NCBI RefSeq assembly: GCF_009208105.1
Contig: NZ_WFKL01000001.1
Location: 3,472,001-3,536,000 of the forward strand
DNA from: Rouxiella sp. S1S-2
GTDB lineage: Bacteria > Pseudomonadota > Gammaproteobacteria > Enterobacterales > Enterobacteriaceae
Length of the DNA: 64,000 nucleotides
Reading direction: 5' to 3'
A program made the translations under genes and the position numbers. The notes below the pieces were generated by a model. The model worked only from the letters and a program-made list of their open reading frames with translations, did not search any database and was not told the origin of the DNA. Shown here piece by piece: positions 63,991 through 64,000 of this stretch (position 1 is the first letter of the stretch; every line of letters begins with the position of its first letter).

Positions 63991-64000
63991 TCTACTAGTT
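63991..64000. promoter_or_regulatory. Shared motif site D, cut by the window end
   Basis: The complement reads AACTAGTAGA, matching the core of sites A-C at 9 of 10 positions. The other half of the site lies outside the window. Confidence 0.55.

Noticed and set aside
1..64000. CRISPR arrays, prophage structural genes, toxin-antitoxin pairs, rRNA
   Set aside because: No regularly spaced repeats of 24-40 bp other than the three tandem IS ends, and no phage or TA gene pairs were recognised.

Overview
The window looks like chromosome of an enterobacterium (order Enterobacterales). ShiA, YajD, YaiL, YeiL-RihB-NupX, DsbG, Gor and NemA-type proteins are all of the enterobacterial kind. Two identical tRNA-Asn genes, each with its own sigma-70 promoter, sit at 269-344 and 32458-32533, and the second is followed by an integrase of the tRNA-Asn/high-pathogenicity-island type. 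I cannot fix the genus from sequence alone; a Yersiniaceae, Rahnella, Ewingella or Serratia-like host would fit.

Layout, left part. 1-344: tail of a DsbA-like protein and the first tRNA-Asn. 345-6900: an accessory block holding an InvB/SpaK-like type III secretion chaperone and a 1659-residue protein that is probably its effector, with a complete kinase-like catalytic core near its C-terminus. 7000-10400: the nucleoside module yeiL/rihB/nupX, with a LysR gene remnant beside it. 11000-13200: a mesX-mesD type methionine synthase pair. 13300-18700: yajD, a LysR/MFS divergent pair and shiA. 18700-22200: three RraA/HMG-aldolase family proteins with an MFS carrier and a LysR regulator. 22200-23500: an RluA-like synthase and yaiL. 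23600-30600: a FecI/FecR-controlled, Fur-box-preceded hydroxamate-type siderophore uptake operon without an ATPase gene. 30800-32000: two LuxR-type regulators.

Layout, right part. 32458-37000: tRNA-Asn, integrase, an MFS/TetR pair with a perfect 30-bp operator, and an IS3-family remnant whose right end is present three times in tandem. 37250-48400: a carbohydrate locus. It has a FGGY kinase with an RbsABC-type ABC importer on the plus strand, and on the minus strand a galactitol-type PTS, a ribulose-phosphate-epimerase-like enzyme, an SDR dehydrogenase, a SIS isomerase and a SorC-type regulator. Near-identical operator sequences precede both operons, so they are probably one regulon. 48600-64000: a collagen-like small exported protein, then thiol and electrophile genes (DsbG, glutathione reductase, C-S lyase, EamA exporter, thioredoxin-like proteins, FrnE-like DsbA, Old Yellow Enzyme, AhpD-like protein, TetR). 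A 15-bp motif recurs in front of several of these. A GH4 6-phospho-beta-glucosidase with a LysR regulator lies inside this part.

The points most worth following up are the orphan type III effector/chaperone pair, the carbohydrate regulon that uses ABC and PTS transport together, the shared motif of the thiol/electrophile regulon, and the RraA-family catabolic cluster.
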